Shown piece after piece: positions 4,989 through 5,056 of a DNA stretch of 5,056 bases. A program made the translations under genes and the position numbers. Under the pieces are notes generated by a model. It saw only the letters and a list, made by a program, of their open reading frames with translations. It did no database searches and was not told where the DNA came from. Origin of the DNA: Candidatus Bathyarchaeota archaeon (lineage in GTDB: Archaea > Thermoproteota > Bathyarchaeia > TCS64); NCBI GenBank assembly GCA_030608725.1, contig JAUWDP010000106.1:1-5056 (forward strand), in the 5' to 3' direction. Each line of letters opens with the position of its first letter. The stretch's first letter is position 1.

Positions 4989-5056
4989 GGGTTACCGGCC
5001 AAAGGGCGTGGGTCCCACCCGAACCCATTCCGAACTCGGAAGTTAAACCACGCTCC
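4989..5056 (+). rRNA. rrf: 5S ribosomal RNA, 5' part (cut by window edge)
   Basis: Structural RNA of the large ribosomal subunit. After a 5' end estimated at 4989, the sequence GGTTACCGGCCAAAGG leads into the conserved 5S core CCCATTCCGAACTCGGAAGTTAA (5024-5046), which matches loop B/C of archaeal 5S. About 68 of roughly 120-125 bases are present. The 5' end is placed by comparison with archaeal 5S (about 10 bases before the GGCCAAAGG box) and by the promoter spacing, so it is good to a few bases. Upstream is a protein gene with no 23S sequence, so this copy is not the tail of a 16S-23S-5S operon. Confidence 0.93.

Noticed and set aside
4508..5002. Minus-strand frames opposite the ASCH gene (4508-4765 and 4766-5002)
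   Set aside because: They are shadows of the ASCH coding sequence and of the 5S promoter region, with no recognisable features.

Overview
The window is euryarchaeal. It holds a group II chaperonin (thermosome), a tRNA-Trp gene with an intron in the anticodon loop, a 5S rRNA of archaeal type, TATA-type promoters about 26 bases upstream of expected transcript starts, and a CHASE4 sensor kinase paired with a stand-alone receiver. The 5S gene is preceded by an unrelated protein gene and its own promoter, so it does not follow a 23S gene here. Unlinked rRNA genes are known in Thermoplasmata and relatives, which fits but does not prove that lineage.

Layout: 1-1639 (minus) is almost all of a thermosome gene, cut by the left edge near its C-terminal tail. 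1640-1930 is non-coding and holds candidate thermosome promoters. 1931-3737 (minus) is a membrane CHASE4 histidine kinase whose reading frame breaks near 3174-3191, leaving a sensor fragment (3174-3737) and a kinase fragment (1931-3187). 3772-4149 (minus) is a receiver-only response regulator just upstream in the same apparent operon, with a TATA box at 4171-4180. 4273-4404 (minus) is tRNA-Trp(CCA) with a 55-nt intron and encoded CCA. 4405-4633 is a divergent intergenic region with the tRNA promoter, several inverted repeats and a probable promoter for the next gene. 4634-4963 (plus) is a small ASCH-domain protein. From about 4989 (plus) a 5S rRNA runs off the right edge; its TATA box overlaps the ASCH stop codon.

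How they work together: the regulator and the kinase would form a two-component signalling pair, with a membrane sensor reading an external cue and a CheY-like phosphoacceptor with no output domain. The frame break puts the state of this kinase in doubt. The thermosome, tRNA-Trp and 5S rRNA are housekeeping genes with separate promoters. Three genes appear to use non-ATG starts (CTG for the kinase, TTG for the regulator, TTG for the ASCH protein). I see no CRISPR array, insertion sequence or phage gene. The points most worth checking are the kinase frame break, the CTG start, the unusual tRNA-Trp intron junction and the 5S promoter embedded in a coding end.
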